NCBI GenBank assembly: GCA_044463125.1
Contig: JBIQMS010000024.1
Coordinates: forward strand, 1 to 64,000
DNA from: CAYMZZ01 sp044463125
GTDB taxonomy: Bacteria; Bacteroidota; Bacteroidia; Chitinophagales; Chitinophagaceae
DNA: 64,000 nt
Direction: 5' to 3'
Shown: positions 33,975-43,391 of the stretch, piece by piece
Numbering within the stretch: position 1 is the stretch's first letter
Layout: every line of letters begins with the position of its first letter
Made by a program: the position numbers and the translations under genes
Notes under the pieces: generated by a model
What the model was told of the DNA's origin: nothing
The model's database searches: none
The model's input: only the letters and a program-made list of their open reading frames with translations

Positions 33975-34823
33975 ATGAAAAATATGCTGCTGATCAGCGC
34001 CCTTTTCGCTTTTTTCCTAAATGATAGCGGAGCGCAGTCCATCAACGTGATGAGTTTTAATATCCGGTTGAATACGGCTTCGGATAGTTTGAATGCCTGG
34101 CCTTATCGCAAGGATATGGTGGCTTCGCAAATTTTGTTTCACGATGTGCATCTGCTGGGGGTGCAGGAAGCGCTGCACGATCAGATGATAGACCTGCAGG
34201 CGCGCCTGCCCCAATTCAAATACACCGGAGGAGGCCGCGATGATGGCAAGGAGAAAGGCGAATACAGCGCGCTATTTTATGATAGCACCCGCCTGCAACT
34301 GCTGAAAGCTGGTATGTTCTGGCTCAGCGAAACCCCTGATATACCGGGTAGCAAGAGCTGGGATGCCGCCATTACGCGGATGGTGACCTGGGCCCGCTTC
34401 CGCGATCGCAAGACCAAAAAAGTTTTCTACGCTTTCAATACACACTTCGATCATGTAGGCAAAGTGGCTCGACGCGAAAGTGCGCGCATCATTCAGCGTA
34501 AGGTACAGGAACTGGCGGGCAATACGCCCGCCGTTATTACCGGCGACTTCAACGCACGCCCTTCGGATGAACCCATCCAGGTGATTTTGGACCCCAATGA
34601 ACCACTCCGTCTCAAAGACGCCAAAGCGCTCTCCGAAACCGGGCACTACGGTCCCACTGGTACTTTCAATGCCTTTCGCAACAAAGAGACCAATGATGAG
34701 CCCATTGACTATATTTTTCTGCGGGGCAACTGGAAGGTGAAGAAGCATGCCACCATTTCCCAAACCTGGGGTGGACACTTTGCCAGCGACCATTTCGCGG
34801 TGCTGGCGGTGTTGTCGTTGTAA
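33975..34823 (+). CDS. Exported endonuclease/exonuclease/phosphatase-fold protein
   Basis: A 282-residue DNase I-like fold protein with an N-terminal signal peptide (NMLLISALFAFFLNDSGAQS). Active-site motifs of the family: SFNIRLNT, VQEAL (Glu metal ligand), GDFNARPSDEP and the final SDHFAVLAVL (Asp-His pair). Such exported members cleave phosphodiesters in nucleic acids, sugar phosphates or lipids; the target is unknown. It converges with the next gene, stops 3 bases apart. Confidence 0.9.
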   Translation: MKNMLLISALFAFFLNDSGAQSINVMSFNIRLNTASDSLNAWPYRKDMVASQILFHDVHLLGVQEALHDQMIDLQARLPQFKYTGGGRDDGKEKGEYSALFYDSTRLQLLKAGMFWLSETPDIPGSKSWDAAITRMVTWARFRDRKTKKVFYAFNTHFDHVGKVARRESARIIQRKVQELAGNTPAVITGDFNARPSDEPIQVILDPNEPLRLKDAKALSETGHYGPTGTFNAFRNKETNDEPIDYIFLRGNWKVKKHATISQTWGGHFASDHFAVLAVLSL

Positions 34824-34826
34824 GCA

Positions 34827-35882
34827 TCAATTTCCTGACTTAGGCTTGAAAAGCCTTATGCTTGCGCTGCTCCCTTCTGTGCTTTCGAGGCGCGCTTCGT
34901 AGCGCTGGCCGGCATTTTCCGCTACCATATAACTGGTATTGGGAGGAATACTGCCCAGGTTTTCCGCCACCATGGTCAGTTCATTTTCCATCTGCAGATC
35001 GGCAACCGCAAACCGCACAATATAAGCCTGTCCTGTAAGCCGTATATGCGATTGCCAGAGTTTTCCATTCAGGAAAAGGGAGATGGAGTCTCCGTCGATT
35101 TCCGCGTTATCATAAAATCGCAGTTCAATACTATCGCCTGCCAGCGGAATATCCGTCACTTTTACGCGCTTTCTTTCTTTGTATTTTTCCTCAGGTGTAG
35201 CTATTGTTGGCGGCAACATCTTCTTTTCCTGCACCGGTCCTGGTATGAACACCATTTCGGTGGATGGCTTTTTCTCCGTTATGCTTTGCTGAAATATCTG
35301 CGCCGGAGGAGGGGTGGGTTTATGAAAAGCGATGGCCCCGATGCTATCGATAATGAATGGGTCATTGGCGCCCATGGTATAATTATCTATCACAAAATCC
35401 CATTCGTCGGGAAAGCGGGTACCCGTGGTCTTGTCGAGATGCAGGTCGGCATTGGGTTCCTGCCGTTCCCGTTCGCCGCTATTTCCCTCGAGCATCATGC
35501 GGCCATCGCCGGGACAGTTGAAGTCGGCGCGGTTCATCATGGGCAGGAGGCCTTTTCGCGTACCGCCCGCGGGCTGCTCCTCAATCAATTGATCATCCCA
35601 CCAAATAGCCTCATTGGTACGGCTATCGAAATAGCCCCGGATGGAGTAGCGCCTGTACTGGTTCTTCCCCATCGAATAATAGGAGCTGCCACGAAGGCTG
35701 TCGCCATCCTGGATGATCTTCACCTCCAATTGCTGATTGCCCGACTTACCCTTCCATACACCTGTAATCATCTGGGCATTCAGTTTGTTGCCAACGGCAA
35801 TGCCGCCGGCCAGGATAAGCAGCGTGAGAACAGGATAGCTGGACCGGCTCGTGAACTTTCTTTTGGTAATGAATGAAGGCAT
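34827..35882 (-). CDS. Exported unknown protein, 351 residues
   Basis: No named family recognised. A basic N-terminus and hydrophobic segment (YPVLTLLILAGGIAVGN) indicate export. Residues about 40-110 look like a small beta-barrel (MITGVWKGKSGNQQLEVKI to AIWWDDQL). The C-terminal part (ELRFYDNAEIDGDSISLFLN to ELTMVAENLGSIPPNTSYMV) is a beta domain that I recall in other secreted Bacteroidota proteins. Between them is a Pro/Lys-rich linker. A leader hairpin lies just upstream of the start. Confidence 0.8.
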   Translation of the reverse strand: MPSFITKRKFTSRSSYPVLTLLILAGGIAVGNKLNAQMITGVWKGKSGNQQLEVKIIQDGDSLRGSSYYSMGKNQYRRYSIRGYFDSRTNEAIWWDDQLIEEQPAGGTRKGLLPMMNRADFNCPGDGRMMLEGNSGERERQEPNADLHLDKTTGTRFPDEWDFVIDNYTMGANDPFIIDSIGAIAFHKPTPPPAQIFQQSITEKKPSTEMVFIPGPVQEKKMLPPTIATPEEKYKERKRVKVTDIPLAGDSIELRFYDNAEIDGDSISLFLNGKLWQSHIRLTGQAYIVRFAVADLQMENELTMVAENLGSIPPNTSYMVAENAGQRYEARLESTEGSSASIRLFKPKSGN

Positions 35883-35889
35883 ATGTAAT

Positions 35890-35937
35890 GCGTTGATAAT
35901 AGCCCGCCTGATGGCTGGGTCGGGAATATATCAACGC
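35890..35937 (-). promoter_or_regulatory. Leader hairpin before the exported unknown gene
   Basis: GCGTTGATA (35890-35898) and TATCAACGC (35929-35937) are a perfect 9-bp inverted repeat. CCCG and CGGG can pair inside it, giving an interrupted stem 7 bases upstream of the ATG at 35882. The rest of the 267-base gap to 36150 shows no clear element. Confidence 0.45.
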
Positions 35938-36149
35938 TTACAGCCACACATAATTATCTGACAGGAAGATTATTCAGTTATGAAAGGGAGCCAGGAACGG
36001 CGGATTCGTTTTATGTGTTGATTACCTTGTTGTTAGCGATAAATAAAATTTCCTGTTAAAACTTGTAGTCAGAAAAAAAATGAATATCTTCCCTTACCAA
36101 TTCTCCGCTGAACAACCCAAACCCTGCACCAATCACACAAATTCTGCTT

Positions 36150-39100
36150 ATGAGAAAGATTTACTTTCTGGCTTTATTATTTTGTTCACTCCTCAGTTCC
36201 TTTTCACTTTTCGCGCAAACCACCGTCACCATTCCCGCGGCTAATACCAATAGCGGGAGCCTTCGTTGGCCATTGGCGAGCTGGTATGGATATGAGAGAT
36301 CCGCAATGATTTATACGCCCGCCGAATTTGGCGGCGTTGCCGGTCAGATTACCAGTGTTTCCTTCTATGTCAACAGCCTGAATAACCCGGGCGATATGGA
36401 TGACATGCGGATTTATATGAAGACCAGGCCTGATTTTTTTGCGGCCGCTTCTACCTATGCCACCGAAACTACCGGTGCCACACTGGTTTATGGTCCTACC
36501 ACGCTACCAGCTTCTGGATTAACCGCCGGACAGTGGTACACCATTACCCTGGCTACGCCATATTTTTATGATGGCAGTGGCAATCTGGAAGTGATTATTG
36601 AAACCAATGCAACGGGTTTTGGAAGTGGAGAGCCCAGCACGGGTAAGCAGGTAAGGTGCGCCACACAATCCGATAATACACGTTTTCAATCCTGGAATGC
36701 CGATAATGCCGCACCTACGGGTACGGGTACGCGTTCCACCCTTCGTCCCAATATTCAACTCAGCATTACAGAGCCTCCCTGCGTATCGGCAGGATTGAAT
36801 GGTGGGAGTGCGGTTGCCAGCCAGGCTTCGTCATGCCCGGGTGCCAATTTCTCAGTGAGCGTAACAGGTGCCAGCATAGGTGCGGGCCTGAGTTATCAAT
36901 GGCAGTCATCGCCCGATAATGCTACCTGGACGGATATTTCCGGTGCCACAGGCGCAACGCTCGTTACTACACAGAACGCGGCAACCTATTATCGCAGACA
37001 GCTCACCTGTTCGGGTGTTGATGCATTCTCTACCAGCGTGCAGGTGCTGGCTTCTCCTGCAATAACCAGCTTCCCCTTCACCGAAGGTTTTGAAGGTGGC
37101 GCATTACCCAGTTGCTGGAGCAACGAGTATGTTTCGGGCGGCACCAACTGGACTTATGTGAGCGCTAATGGTAACGGTTCTATTACACCGCGCACGGGTT
37201 CCTTTATGGCTGAGTTCAGAACAGGTTCTTATGGACCCACTACCAAGCTGGTGACACCTCAACTGGACCTGAGTGGTCTTGCTAACCCCCGTGTGGTATT
37301 CCATTACGCCAATGTGAACTGGTTTGGGGATATAGATGAGTTGCGTATTTATTATAAGAACAGTGCAGGTGGTGCATGGACACAGATCGGCACCGATTAT
37401 GTGGCCGAACAAACCGCCTGGACGGAAGTGGCTCTTACACTGCCCAACCCCAGTGATGATTATTATATCGCATTTGAAGCAACATCCAACTGGGCGCGTG
37501 GTATGAACCTGGATGATATACGGGTGGAAGAAACACCACCCTGTTTACCTCCTACAGGTTTGATGGCGGCGGCTGTAAGCCCCACTGAACATATGATTAG
37601 CTGGACGGCTTCACCCTCTAACCCCTCTGTGGGTTACCAATGGGAAGTGAGAACTTCCGGTGCCGCCGGAAGTGGAGCTACCGGCCTTGCGGCAGGCGGT
37701 ACTGTGGCAGGGTTGTCGGTAACAGCAACAGGGCTTACACCCAATACCACTTACTCGTATTATGTGCGCAGTGATTGTGGTTCGAGTGTATTCAGTAGCT
37801 GGACTCCAGTGGGCACATTCACTACTATCTGTGCTCCCACCAACGTACCTTATGTGCAGAACTTCGATAATGCCATTTCACCCAACTTCCCGCCCTGTAT
37901 AGTAACGCAGGACCTGAATGGCGGAGGTAGCTGGGGTATGTGGTACCAGGGCGATATTGTAACCACCTCGCCACCCAATAGCATCCGCTATATCTGGAAT
38001 GCCACCACGCCGGCTAATGACTGGTTCTTCTTGCAAGGGCTGAACCTGGTAACGGGCAAAACCTATACGCTCAACTTTAAGTATAAGGCATCGGATGGTC
38101 CGGACTTCCTGGAGAACCTGGAAGTGAAGATGGGTAATGCACCGAATGCAGCGGCTATGACGGGCACCGCCATCTTTAACCAAACCAATATTGCCACGAA
38201 TGTGAACGATCCGTTCACCAATGCCAGTGTGCAGTTTACGGTTAGTTCCGACGGTGTGTACTATATTGGATTCCGTTGTTATTCCGATGCGGATCAGGCA
38301 TTCCTGTATATTGATGATATCAGCGTGGAATCCTGTCCCACACCTACAGGTGTAAGCGTCATCAGCACCCTGCCAGGATCGGCTACGGTGTCCTTCACTT
38401 CTGCGGGTGACAATTTTGTGGTGGAATACGGACCGGTTGGATTTGTACCCGGTACAGGAGCCACAGCCGGCGGCGGTACGGTGGTTACCGGATCTGCTTC
38501 GCCCATTACTCTTACCGGACTCAGCCCCGATACTCAGTATGATATCTATGTAAGGCAAAACTGTACAGCGGCATCAGAGTTTAGCGCCAATGCGAAAGCG
38601 ACCGTGCGTACGCTTTGTAATCCGACCAATGTGCCTTACCTGCAAGACTTCAACTCTGCAGGTCTGCCCACCTGTACTTCATTGCAGGATCTGAATGGTG
38701 CACCTACCTGGTCGATCTTTACGCCGCCTGCTGCATGGGGCTTTAATGGCAATACCCTGCGCTACATTTACGATCCGGCGAAAGGCGGTAATGACTGGTT
38801 CTATATCCAGGGACTGAACCTTACGGCAGGAACGCAGTACGAACTTTCCTATAAATATGGTTCTACGGATCCTCTCTATCCTGAACGGATGAAAGTGGCG
38901 ATTGGTGTAGAAGCTGAAGCAGCCGCCATGACCACCACACTGGCCGACTACGGCAGCATTGTGGCGAACGAAGAGCCTCCGTTTGCTAATCTGGAACGTA
39001 TCCTCTTCACCGTTGGTGCGGATGGGGCCTATTATATCGGCTTCCAGAATTATTCACTGCCCGATCAGTTTACCCTTTATCTCGATAGCATCGTGGTACG

Positions 39101-40742
39101 CGAAGTGCCTACTATCGACGTAGGGGTAACCGGATTGGCCAATGCGCCTACCTGTCCGGTTAATAACCTGCAGCTCAACGCGACATTGCACAACTTCAAC
39201 CTGTTGCCGGTAGACTTCAGCGTTAATCCTGTTACGGTGACGGCTACCCTCACAGGTGCTCAAAATACCTCCGTGAATACCGTAGTAAACAGCGGCACGC
39301 TGGCACCCGGAGCAAACCTGGCTGTAAATCTGCCCGCAATTAACTTTACGCAAGGAGTTTATACCATTGTAACAAGCAGTAGCTCGCCAGACGATGGTGT
39401 TGCAGGCAACAATGCCAGCAACCTGTTCATGGTGGTGAATGGTACACCTGCTGCGGCCATCTTTACACCTGCTAATCCGCAGGTTTGCGAAGGTGGTGTA
39501 GTGCAGGTTAGCACACAGTTTACCACGCCGCCGCCCACGCCAACCACATTACCCGCAGTGAGCTCGGGTACGCTGAATACACCCATACCGGACAATGCAC
39601 CGGCAGGGCTTACACATACGCTTTCTGTTTCAGGTATTCCGGGTACAGCCGTGGTTACCGGTATCAGTGTAACGCTGAATGCCAACCATACCTGGAACTC
39701 CGACCTGAGCTTTACCTTGAAAGCTCCCAACGGACGCGTGCTGACCCTGGCCAACGCCAAAGGTGGTAGTGGGGATGGTTATTCCAATGTAATCATTAGT
39801 TCTACCGGAACCGCCGCGCTGCCCACAGCGGCCACCACACCTATCACCGGCACATTCGCGCCGGATGCTACCCTGGGTGCAGGCGCAACCGGCTTCACCG
39901 GCAATGCCAGCAGCTTCGCTGATCTGTATTCGGTAGGAAATGGTGACTGGACACTGGCCGTTCGCGATGCAGCCCTGTTTGATGTGGGTACCCTGGTATC
40001 CTGGTCGATCAGCATCACCTATGGTCAGCCACATCCTGTGGTAACCTGGACGCCGGCAGATGAATTGTTTACCAATGCCGCAGCTACTACTGCCTATGTT
40101 GAGAACAGCAATGCCTATAGCGTGTTTGTAAAACCTGCGGCCAGCACCAGCTTTACCGCTACCAGCACCAGCCAGTTTGGTTGTACCAATACCAGCCAGG
40201 TATCGGTGACTGTGAACCCCAACCCGGTAATCAATGTAGCCGCGCTGCCCAGCCGAATCTGCACCAGCGATCCTGTAATTCCGCTGAGTGCTTCGCCTGC
40301 AGGCGGCACATGGTCAGGTCCTGGTGTTTCCGGCAACAACCTGATACCGCCGGCCATTGCTACCGTAGGAAGCTTCCCGCTTACTTATCGTTATACCAAC
40401 AACTTTGGTTGTACAACTACCGCAACCGTGGTGGCTAAAATCGAAGATTGTCCCGAAAGGCTGCGCCTGCTGCGCGATGATGCGGTGATCCTGTTCCCGA
40501 ACCCGAACAATGGACAATTCAATATCCGCATCAACAGCACGCTGTACAACAAGCTCACCATGCGCGTGTACAGCACCAGCGGTATGGCAGTACGCACCCA
40601 GCAGTTCGATGGGCTGGCTTATGGTCGCGTAATACCCATTGATCTCACCCATCTGCCTTCGGGTTCCTATATGGTACAGTTCACCTATATAGGCGGACCC
40701 AGAACATCAGACAAAGTGTTCAATGTGATCATTGGCCGATAA
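36150..40742 (+). CDS. Very large T9SS-secreted adhesin-like protein
   Basis: 1530 residues. Signal peptide IYFLALLFCSLLSSFSLFAQ, then an N-terminal beta domain (TNSGSLRWPLASWYGYERSA) and an Ig-like segment (SYQWQSSPDNATWTDISGAT). Next are three cleaved-adhesin/MAM-type domains, two of them clearly related (NVPYVQNFDNA and NVPYLQDFNSA), interleaved with FnIII domains (TVAGLSVTATGLTPNTTYSY). A proprotein-convertase P domain follows (NHTWNSDLSFTLKAPNGR to GNGDWTLAVRDAALFDVGTL), an Ig-like SPAGGTWSGPGVSGN segment, and a T9SS sorting domain (ILFPNPNNGQFNIRI). No protease domain is present despite the P domain, so binding or adhesion is likely. Confidence 0.9.
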   Translation: MRKIYFLALLFCSLLSSFSLFAQTTVTIPAANTNSGSLRWPLASWYGYERSAMIYTPAEFGGVAGQITSVSFYVNSLNNPGDMDDMRIYMKTRPDFFAAASTYATETTGATLVYGPTTLPASGLTAGQWYTITLATPYFYDGSGNLEVIIETNATGFGSGEPSTGKQVRCATQSDNTRFQSWNADNAAPTGTGTRSTLRPNIQLSITEPPCVSAGLNGGSAVASQASSCPGANFSVSVTGASIGAGLSYQWQSSPDNATWTDISGATGATLVTTQNAATYYRRQLTCSGVDAFSTSVQVLASPAITSFPFTEGFEGGALPSCWSNEYVSGGTNWTYVSANGNGSITPRTGSFMAEFRTGSYGPTTKLVTPQLDLSGLANPRVVFHYANVNWFGDIDELRIYYKNSAGGAWTQIGTDYVAEQTAWTEVALTLPNPSDDYYIAFEATSNWARGMNLDDIRVEETPPCLPPTGLMAAAVSPTEHMISWTASPSNPSVGYQWEVRTSGAAGSGATGLAAGGTVAGLSVTATGLTPNTTYSYYVRSDCGSSVFSSWTPVGTFTTICAPTNVPYVQNFDNAISPNFPPCIVTQDLNGGGSWGMWYQGDIVTTSPPNSIRYIWNATTPANDWFFLQGLNLVTGKTYTLNFKYKASDGPDFLENLEVKMGNAPNAAAMTGTAIFNQTNIATNVNDPFTNASVQFTVSSDGVYYIGFRCYSDADQAFLYIDDISVESCPTPTGVSVISTLPGSATVSFTSAGDNFVVEYGPVGFVPGTGATAGGGTVVTGSASPITLTGLSPDTQYDIYVRQNCTAASEFSANAKATVRTLCNPTNVPYLQDFNSAGLPTCTSLQDLNGAPTWSIFTPPAAWGFNGNTLRYIYDPAKGGNDWFYIQGLNLTAGTQYELSYKYGSTDPLYPERMKVAIGVEAEAAAMTTTLADYGSIVANEEPPFANLERILFTVGADGAYYIGFQNYSLPDQFTLYLDSIVVREVPTIDVGVTGLANAPTCPVNNLQLNATLHNFNLLPVDFSVNPVTVTATLTGAQNTSVNTVVNSGTLAPGANLAVNLPAINFTQGVYTIVTSSSSPDDGVAGNNASNLFMVVNGTPAAAIFTPANPQVCEGGVVQVSTQFTTPPPTPTTLPAVSSGTLNTPIPDNAPAGLTHTLSVSGIPGTAVVTGISVTLNANHTWNSDLSFTLKAPNGRVLTLANAKGGSGDGYSNVIISSTGTAALPTAATTPITGTFAPDATLGAGATGFTGNASSFADLYSVGNGDWTLAVRDAALFDVGTLVSWSISITYGQPHPVVTWTPADELFTNAAATTAYVENSNAYSVFVKPAASTSFTATSTSQFGCTNTSQVSVTVNPNPVINVAALPSRICTSDPVIPLSASPAGGTWSGPGVSGNNLIPPAIATVGSFPLTYRYTNNFGCTTTATVVAKIEDCPERLRLLRDDAVILFPNPNNGQFNIRINSTLYNKLTMRVYSTSGMAVRTQQFDGLAYGRVIPIDLTHLPSGSYMVQFTYIGGPRTSDKVFNVIIGR

Positions 40743-40777
40743 GCGAACAGCGTCTTTAGTTTTTGGTTTATTATACA

Positions 40778-40807
40778 GGGCAACTGAATTTTCAGTTGCC
40801 CTTTTTT
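40778..40807 (+). terminator. Intrinsic terminator after the large adhesin gene
   Basis: GGGCAACTGA pairs with TCAGTTGCCC around ATTT, followed by TTTTTT. It ends where the -7 box of the next gene starts, so one gene's terminator overlaps the next gene's promoter region. Confidence 0.88.
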
Positions 40808-40814
40808 ATTTTTG
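40807..40814 (+). promoter_or_regulatory. -7 promoter box of the M23 gene
   Basis: TATTTTTG begins in the T-tract of the preceding terminator and lies 37 bases before the ATG at 40852. Confidence 0.5.
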
Positions 40815-40851
40815 GGATCGAACCCATCCTGAATCATCTTATACTTTTTAC

Positions 40852-41505
40852 ATGCACCCTATCGTAGAGCCAGGTTCCTATATAGCATTGGATTTTACCG
40901 TGGCCAATCAGGAGCTGAACGATGTCATCTTGAACGATATCGATCGCTTTTCAACCTGGGTTACCCAAAAGCTTGAGGCGGCTGGCGCTCGATATGGAAT
41001 TGGCGGATACAATGAGCATAGGACCATTTACAGCCGAAGCGCATTGTTTGATGCGGGAGTTGATACAGAAGAACCGCGTCGGCTGCACCTGGGGCTGGAT
41101 ATCTGGGGGGCAGCGCTTACGGTAGTAAGGGCGCCTCTGCACGGGAAGGTCCACAGTTTTGCGAATAATGCGGCCAGGGGAGATTATGGTGCTACCATCA
41201 TTTTGGAGCATCAGTGGGAGGGGCAGGCACTTTTTGCGCTATACGGGCATCTAAGTCTCGATAGCATTCAGGGTTTGACGGAAGGAAAAGAAATAGCAGA
41301 AGGAGAACCCTTCGCCCGTTTTGGCCTGCCCCATGAAAATGGTTACTGGCCACCTCATCTGCATTTTCAGTTGATAAGGAACATGAAGGGATACCATGGC
41401 GATTACCCGGGCGTATGCCGGTATTCTGAACGGCAACAGTGGCTGGCTAATTCACCGGATCCGATTTTGGTTTTGCCGCAGTTTGTGCAATCGACCTCCT
41501 TATAG
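40852..41505 (+). CDS. M23-type peptidase domain protein (LytM-like)
   Basis: A 217-residue protein with the M23 zinc site: His and Asp of RRLHLGLDIW (HxxxD) and HLHF in WPPHLHFQLI (HxH), plus ALYGHLS. M23 enzymes cut peptidoglycan cross-links. No signal peptide is seen from the ATG at 40852 or from further upstream, so an intracellular or atypical role is possible. The start at 40852 is supported by the terminator and -7 box upstream. It overlaps the converging next gene by 6 bases. Confidence 0.85.
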   Translation: MHPIVEPGSYIALDFTVANQELNDVILNDIDRFSTWVTQKLEAAGARYGIGGYNEHRTIYSRSALFDAGVDTEEPRRLHLGLDIWGAALTVVRAPLHGKVHSFANNAARGDYGATIILEHQWEGQALFALYGHLSLDSIQGLTEGKEIAEGEPFARFGLPHENGYWPPHLHFQLIRNMKGYHGDYPGVCRYSERQQWLANSPDPILVLPQFVQSTSL

Positions 41506-41784
41506 AAACTCATTTAAGATGGAATCAAATTCATCGGACAGCGAGCCCTGTGCCGGTGTGCGCCCCGCTTTCCGGTACCAGTATTCCGCATTCCATTGGT
41601 CGCCTTCCTTGCGGTGCAGGTAGGCATGCAGGAGTGCCGCTTTCGAATCGGGCAGATCCTGAATTAGTTCGTGGGCTTTATCCCAGTTGCCTTTGGCATC
41701 GTACCAAAGCGATTGCAGGTACACGATCATATCGCCAGGAGGGCTGGAAAGATTTAGGGTATCCAAAAAGTCCTGCTTATCCAT
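41500..41784 (-). CDS. Small conserved unknown protein, 94 residues
   Basis: Not a named family. Two helical segments resembling a TPR-like hairpin: LQSLWYDAKGNWDKAHELIQ and KAALLHAYLHRKEGDQWNAE followed by YWYRKAGR. The pattern W-x-AH...HAYLHRKEGD-NA-YWY looks conserved among bacteria from memory. Probably cytoplasmic. A TATCTTTC box lies 4 bases before the ATG. Confidence 0.8.
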   Translation of the reverse strand: MDKQDFLDTLNLSSPPGDMIVYLQSLWYDAKGNWDKAHELIQDLPDSKAALLHAYLHRKEGDQWNAEYWYRKAGRTPAQGSLSDEFDSILNEFL

Positions 41785-41841
41785 AATGGAAAGATAAGCA
41801 GGACTATGAATATTCAGTTCATTTCAGGTGCCAACAGCAGA

Positions 41842-42732
41842 TCAGCTATGCTGAAAAATGGCGGCAAATTCTTTGGCAAATTCAGGCAGCTTGATTTTAC
41901 CCAGTTCAGGTTTGTGGAGCCAATAATCTTCGGTTAAACGGCCATTGTGGATGCTTTGGCCCATCTCCACATAGTTCTTCGCAGCTTCCGCCGGCAATCC
42001 TGCCTGGATCATGCCCTGCAAGGCTTGCTCATCTTCAAATTTCACCCAACTAAGTTCCGGTTTGCCGAGGGCTTTGCCAATTTCCCGGGCAATATCGTCC
42101 GTACCTACTTCATCACTGGCAATATAGCGGTAACTATGTCCGGTAAATTGGAGTTTGGCTAATTCTTCGGCCGCAACGGCTGCAATATCTATTGGATGCA
42201 CGATCGGGAATTTTCCGGCTTCAATGGAAAAGTTGCTGCCAATAATACCGGCGGTTTTGATCAGTGGAATATTCGACAGAAAATTCTGATAGAAATAGGA
42301 GGGTCTTAAATGCAAAATGTTCACATCCTCCAGCGTGTTCAGGGCCGACTCAGCACGGAACAGACCGCTTACGGGCCCGGCGCCTTCGGGTAAATGAGCT
42401 CCCACACTGGAGAGATTTACCAGGTAGCGAACTCCCGATTTCCGAATGGCATCGGCATAGATTTGCCCCTGTTTTCCAATATGAGCTTTCCAGTCGCTCG
42501 CCTGCAAAAAGGGTGGCACCATGCTGTAAACAGCATCAGCTCCCCGAAAGGCATCTGCGAGGAAGGCTCCATCGTCTACCGAACCAATGGCGGCTTTGGC
42601 ACCCGCCGCTACCAGTTCCTTCAAGTGGTCGGGATTGCGGCCAATTAGTGTTACCTCATGTCCCTGCTTCAGTAAGGTGGTGGCAAGTGGCCGGGAAATA
42701 TTTCCCGCCCCACCCGTGATTACATACTTCAT
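41842..42732 (-). CDS. NmrA-like NAD(P)H-binding oxidoreductase
   Basis: A 296-residue atypical short-chain dehydrogenase. The N-terminal dinucleotide loop is ITGGAGNISRPLATTLLKQG, with IGRN after the second strand. The usual Tyr-x-x-x-Lys catalytic pair is not obvious, as in NmrA/HSCARG-type sensors and QOR2-like quinone reductases. An operator identical to that of the adjacent MarR gene lies 21 bases upstream, so it is probably the MarR target. Likely role: redox or electrophile stress response. Confidence 0.88.
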   Translation of the reverse strand: MKYVITGGAGNISRPLATTLLKQGHEVTLIGRNPDHLKELVAAGAKAAIGSVDDGAFLADAFRGADAVYSMVPPFLQASDWKAHIGKQGQIYADAIRKSGVRYLVNLSSVGAHLPEGAGPVSGLFRAESALNTLEDVNILHLRPSYFYQNFLSNIPLIKTAGIIGSNFSIEAGKFPIVHPIDIAAVAAEELAKLQFTGHSYRYIASDEVGTDDIAREIGKALGKPELSWVKFEDEQALQGMIQAGLPAEAAKNYVEMGQSIHNGRLTEDYWLHKPELGKIKLPEFAKEFAAIFQHS

Positions 42733-42753
42733 TTGATTTCAGTTTAATTATTG

Positions 42754-42765
42754 TTGTATATACAA
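42754..42765 (-). promoter_or_regulatory. MarR operator copy 1 (before the NmrA-like gene)
   Basis: TTGTATATACAA, a perfect 12-bp palindrome, lies 21 bases upstream of the ATG at 42732. An identical site at the identical distance precedes the MarR gene itself. Confidence 0.8.
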
Positions 42766-42783
42766 ATATGTGTACAAAAAAAA

Positions 42784-43212
42784 TTAAGTATCAAGTTTAT
42801 CGGCAATCCTGGCCATGGTTTTCACCAGGCTGTGGCTTTCTTTCTGACCCAGTATCCGTTGATAGTTGTCAGCGAATGTCATGATACATTTTTTCATTTG
42901 AGGGTGCAGGGATTTTGCCTTATTACTGGGAAAAACGCTGGTGATCTTCCCTTCGGTAATCCGATGTACCAGGTTCATCTCTTCCAGTTTATCCAATAAG
43001 CGCGTCACCGTACTGGGTTGCAACTGCAGTTGCTCTGCTATGAGGCTGGGCTGAATCCCTGGTTCCTCCAGCGTCAGCATCAGCAGGTACCCGTGGCTGG
43101 GCGAAATGCCCAGCGGCTTCCAACTTTCCTTTGCCAGCTTTTCTGTTTTGCGGGCAAGGGAGCTGGCGGTGAAATAAAGACATTGCGAAAAGCGGCTGTC
43201 GCTCGTAGGCAT
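42784..43212 (-). CDS. MarR-family transcriptional regulator
   Basis: A 142-residue winged-helix regulator. The recognition region is QPSLIAEQLQLQPSTVTRLL followed by DKLEEMNLVHRI, and the flanking helices form the MarR dimer domain. The ATG at 43212 is chosen because a consensus -7 box TACCTTTG ends 3 bases before it, so the longer frame to 43383 would begin upstream of transcription. A palindrome overlaps its -33 element, fitting autorepression, and the same site precedes the adjacent NmrA-like gene. Confidence 0.92.
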   Translation of the reverse strand: MPTSDSRFSQCLYFTASSLARKTEKLAKESWKPLGISPSHGYLLMLTLEEPGIQPSLIAEQLQLQPSTVTRLLDKLEEMNLVHRITEGKITSVFPSNKAKSLHPQMKKCIMTFADNYQRILGQKESHSLVKTMARIADKLDT

Positions 43213-43215
43213 ACG

Positions 43216-43245
43216 CAAAGGTAGGGCAAATAGTTGTATATACAA
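43216..43245 (-). promoter_or_regulatory. MarR gene promoter with operator copy 2
   Basis: The -7 box TACCTTTG (43223-43216) ends 3 bases before the ATG. TTTG at the -33 position is 19 bases upstream and overlaps the palindrome TTGTATATACAA (43234-43245), so bound MarR would block the promoter. Confidence 0.8.
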
Positions 43246-43298
43246 ATAAAATTTTCCAGACCCCTTTTTGAACCGGAATACGGTCGGGCTTATTGTGT

Positions 43299-43306
43299 TA
43301 CCTTTG
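43299..43306 (+). promoter_or_regulatory. Candidate -7 box of ruvB
   Basis: TACCTTTG, 85 bases upstream of the ruvB ATG. No TTG at ideal -33 spacing was found. Confidence 0.4.
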
Positions 43307-43391
43307 AGGGGAAATGGATGAATGCACGCTCCCGGCGGCGGAACCTGTGAATCAGAACTATTGATTAATTTCACTATCAGCACCTGTAACT

